This document shows positions 7,066 through 8,015 of a stretch of DNA of 8,015 nt, piece by piece. The stretch is from positions 1 to 8,015 of the forward strand of contig NZ_JBMFWB010000033.1 of assembly GCF_049965695.1 (NCBI RefSeq). Direction: 5' to 3'. The notes beneath the pieces were generated by a model, which worked only from the letters and a program-made list of their open reading frames with translations, was not told where the DNA came from and did not search any database. The first letter of the stretch is position 1. The number at the start of each line of letters is the position of its first letter. The stretch comes from Athalassotoga sp049965695. GTDB lineage: Bacteria > Thermotogota > Thermotogae > Mesoaciditogales > Mesoaciditogaceae. Made by a program: the position numbers and the translations under genes.

Positions 7066-7138
7066 TTCTTGTAGTCAGACAATTTAAGGTCATCTGGTAG
7101 AAACTCTCGAGCCATATTCTCAAGATTATACAGAAGTG
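7063..7138 (-). promoter_or_regulatory. Purine riboswitch aptamer, guanine type (C74)
   Basis: All parts of the purine aptamer are present on the minus strand. P1 pairs CACTTCT (7132-7138) and GTA (7129-7131) with TAC (7071-7073) and AGAAGTG (7063-7069), with one bulged A at 7070. The invariant TATAATC follows at 7124-7130. P2 pairs CTTGAG (7119-7124) with CTCGAG (7106-7111) around loop AATATGG. J2/3 is the canonical AGTTTCTACC (7096-7105). P3 pairs CAGAT with GTCTG around a loop containing CCTTAAA, and J3/1 is GACTA. The base equivalent to position 74 of the B. subtilis xpt aptamer is C (at 7074), which selects guanine, hypoxanthine or xanthine; adenine sensors have U there. The J2/3 core is standard, so I see no sign of the 2'-deoxyguanosine variant. 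It controls the S-ecfT-ecfA operon. Confidence 0.93.
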
Positions 7139-7158
7139 CAAATTAATTTTATAATTGG

Positions 7159-7187
7159 ATTATATCACACAAAAAAGATTGTGTCAA
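7159..7187 (-). promoter_or_regulatory. Consensus sigma-70 type promoter of the riboswitch-ECF operon
   Basis: Perfect TTGACA (7182-7187), a 17-base spacer and perfect TATAAT (7159-7164), with TGA directly before the -10 as an extended element. Transcription would begin near 7152, about 14 bases before aptamer helix P1, giving a leader of about 160 bases. A promoter this strong fits a system whose control lies in transcription attenuation rather than in initiation. Confidence 0.88.
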
Positions 7188-7196
7188 TTATCCACC

Positions 7197-7226
7197 TTGA
7201 CAATTACCTTTCAAAAATATTATAAT
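7197..7226 (+). promoter_or_regulatory. Divergent consensus promoter for the truncated envelope protein gene
   Basis: TTGACA (7197-7202), an 18-base spacer and TATAAT (7221-7226) on the plus strand. Its -35 lies back to back with that of the riboswitch promoter, nine bases apart. Transcription would start near 7233, about 55 bases before the ATG at 7288. Confidence 0.82.
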
Positions 7227-7287
7227 CTTTTCACCTTTAAAATGAGTTTGTTTATTTACCTTTTCAAATATGGGGAGGTGGTTTGAT

Positions 7288-7590
7288 ATGAAATTTTGGA
7301 TCTTCGTAGTTATTTTAGTCTTTGGAGTTTCTTTCGCATTTGCACAAAATTTCTTTGTTGGTTTGGAAACGAGTTCTGGAGTTTTAAATTCTGGGGTTTT
7401 AGGAATAGGGGGCGGAGTTGATACGCCTCATGCCATAATAGGTGGTTCGTTGTTGACTTCTTACGTGGAAACGGATATCGGTTTGAATTTTACCAATATA
7501 CTCGGCAATCTGTACACCAATGATAATTTCAACATTAACTACGGCTGGACATCTTTACTGATTACCGCTAATGAGCCTGAACTTGTATAA
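7288..7590 (+). pseudogene. 5' end of a secreted envelope (possibly beta-barrel) protein, truncated by an IS630-type insertion
   Basis: The frame encodes 100 residues. Residues 1-19 are a clear signal peptide (Lys then WIFVVILVFGVSF, cleavage at AFA before Gln20). The rest is rich in Gly, Ser, Asn and aromatic residues with alternating polar and hydrophobic runs (FFVGLETSSGVL, DIGLNFTNILGNLY, NFNINYGWTSLLIT), as in outer-membrane barrel strands of the outer sheath (toga). No family is recognised. The ATG at 7288 follows GGGGAGGTGG at 7272-7281; an in-frame ATG at 7270 precedes that site and would spoil the signal peptide. The frame closes at TAA 7588-7590 just before the transposase gene, so the last residues (about ANEPELV) are probably encoded by the element. 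The 3' part of the gene should lie on the far side of the element, beyond the window. Confidence 0.6.
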
Positions 7591-8015
7591 TAAAAGTATG
7601 GATAAAAAAATAGCAGAATGGAAAAGGGTACGAGCTTGGGAACTGAAACAAGAAGGTTGGAAACAAAACGATATAGCTAAAACGCTTAAAGTTACGAAAA
7701 GTGCCGTAAGTCAATGGATGAAGCGTGGACGTGAAGGAGGCGTCGAAGCGCTTAAAACAAAACCGCCAAGACAGTACAAACGTAAATTGACCGATGAGCA
7801 AATACGGCAACTCATCGAAGATCTCAAGAAAGGGGCAGAAGCATTCGGTTACAAAGGTAATGTTTGGACTGGCAAAAGGATATCAGATCTTATCATGAGA
7901 GAATTCGGAGTATTTTATCATTGGCATTCGATAGCGAGACTAATGCGCCAGATAGGATGGAGTTCACAAAAGCCAATACAAAGGGCAAATCAGCGAAATG
8001 AAAAAGCGATAAATG
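7571..8015 (+). mobile_element. IS630-family insertion sequence, left part (runs off window)
   Basis: The element is inferred from the transposase at 7598 and from the abrupt end of the envelope protein gene before it. IS630/Tc1-type elements insert at TA and duplicate it; a TA at 7569-7570 is a candidate target, which would put the left inverted repeat in 7571-7597. The right end is outside the window, so neither the repeat nor the exact boundary can be confirmed. Confidence 0.55.
7598..8015 (+). CDS. IS630-family transposase, N-terminal 139 residues (partial)
   Basis: The visible part holds the DNA-binding half of an IS630-type transposase. Residues 1-45 form a helix-turn-helix of the homeodomain-like kind (WELKQEGWKQNDIAKTLKV, then recognition helix KSAVSQWMKRG). 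A basic linker follows (ALKTKPPRQYKRKLT), then the second, winged-helix unit with the family hallmarks GYKGNVWTGKRISDLI (84-99), REFGVFYHWHSIARLM (101-116) and IGWSSQKP (119-126). The catalytic DDE domain, which cuts and joins the DNA ends, would follow to the right of the window. The start ATG at 7598 has only a weak upstream purine run (AAAAG), common for transposases kept at low level. The frame is open over all visible codons, so the element may be active. Confidence 0.88.
   Translation, partial: MDKKIAEWKRVRAWELKQEGWKQNDIAKTLKVTKSAVSQWMKRGREGGVEALKTKPPRQYKRKLTDEQIRQLIEDLKKGAEAFGYKGNVWTGKRISDLIMREFGVFYHWHSIARLMRQIGWSSQKPIQRANQRNEKAIN

Overview
The window looks like a piece of chromosome from a Thermotogota-type bacterium. 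The main reason is the split methionine synthase: a 769-residue MetH without its reactivation domain sits directly after a separate small gene for that domain, the arrangement known from Thermotoga maritima (TM0269-TM0268). Strong Shine-Dalgarno sites (AAGGAGG), an ABC sugar-type binding protein and moderate GC fit this, but assignment below phylum is not possible from the sequence.

Layout. (1) 1-209, minus: the first 69 codons of an ABC transporter solute-binding lipoprotein or periplasmic protein, with a palindromic operator-like site upstream (319-346). (2) 210-666: a non-coding region with several palindromes and, at its end, an extended -10 promoter. (3) 667-4548, plus: a tight operon of a Gfo/Idh/MocA oxidoreductase, the MetH reactivation-domain protein and the split MetH; the last two overlap by 3 bases. 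(4) 4570-6991, minus: a convergent operon for an energy-coupling-factor (ECF) vitamin/nucleobase-type importer in the order S component, EcfT, EcfA. (5) 6992-7287: a divergent control region with two back-to-back near-consensus promoters. The minus-strand one drives a leader that folds as a purine riboswitch (C74 guanine type) followed by an antiterminator and a rho-independent terminator. (6) 7288-8015, plus: the 5' end of a secreted, probably envelope, protein cut off by an IS630-family insertion sequence whose transposase runs off the window.

The most interesting result is in regions 4 and 5. A guanine-class riboswitch controls a complete ECF transport operon, which predicts that this transporter takes up a purine (guanine, hypoxanthine, xanthine or a nucleoside). 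I know of no characterised ECF importer with such a substrate. Its S-component gene carries an in-frame TAG at codon 157, just before the sixth membrane helix. The same frame then stays open for 57 more codons, ending in a TGATG junction with ecfT, so the gene is either broken, misread in sequencing, or made in two parts; a GGAGGA motif lies at the right distance ahead of a GTG after the stop.

The two operons end only 21 bases apart and face each other. The methionine synthase genes suggest a B12-dependent methionine route, while the riboswitch ties the transporter to purines, so I do not read the adjacency of metH and the importer as evidence of a B12 transporter.
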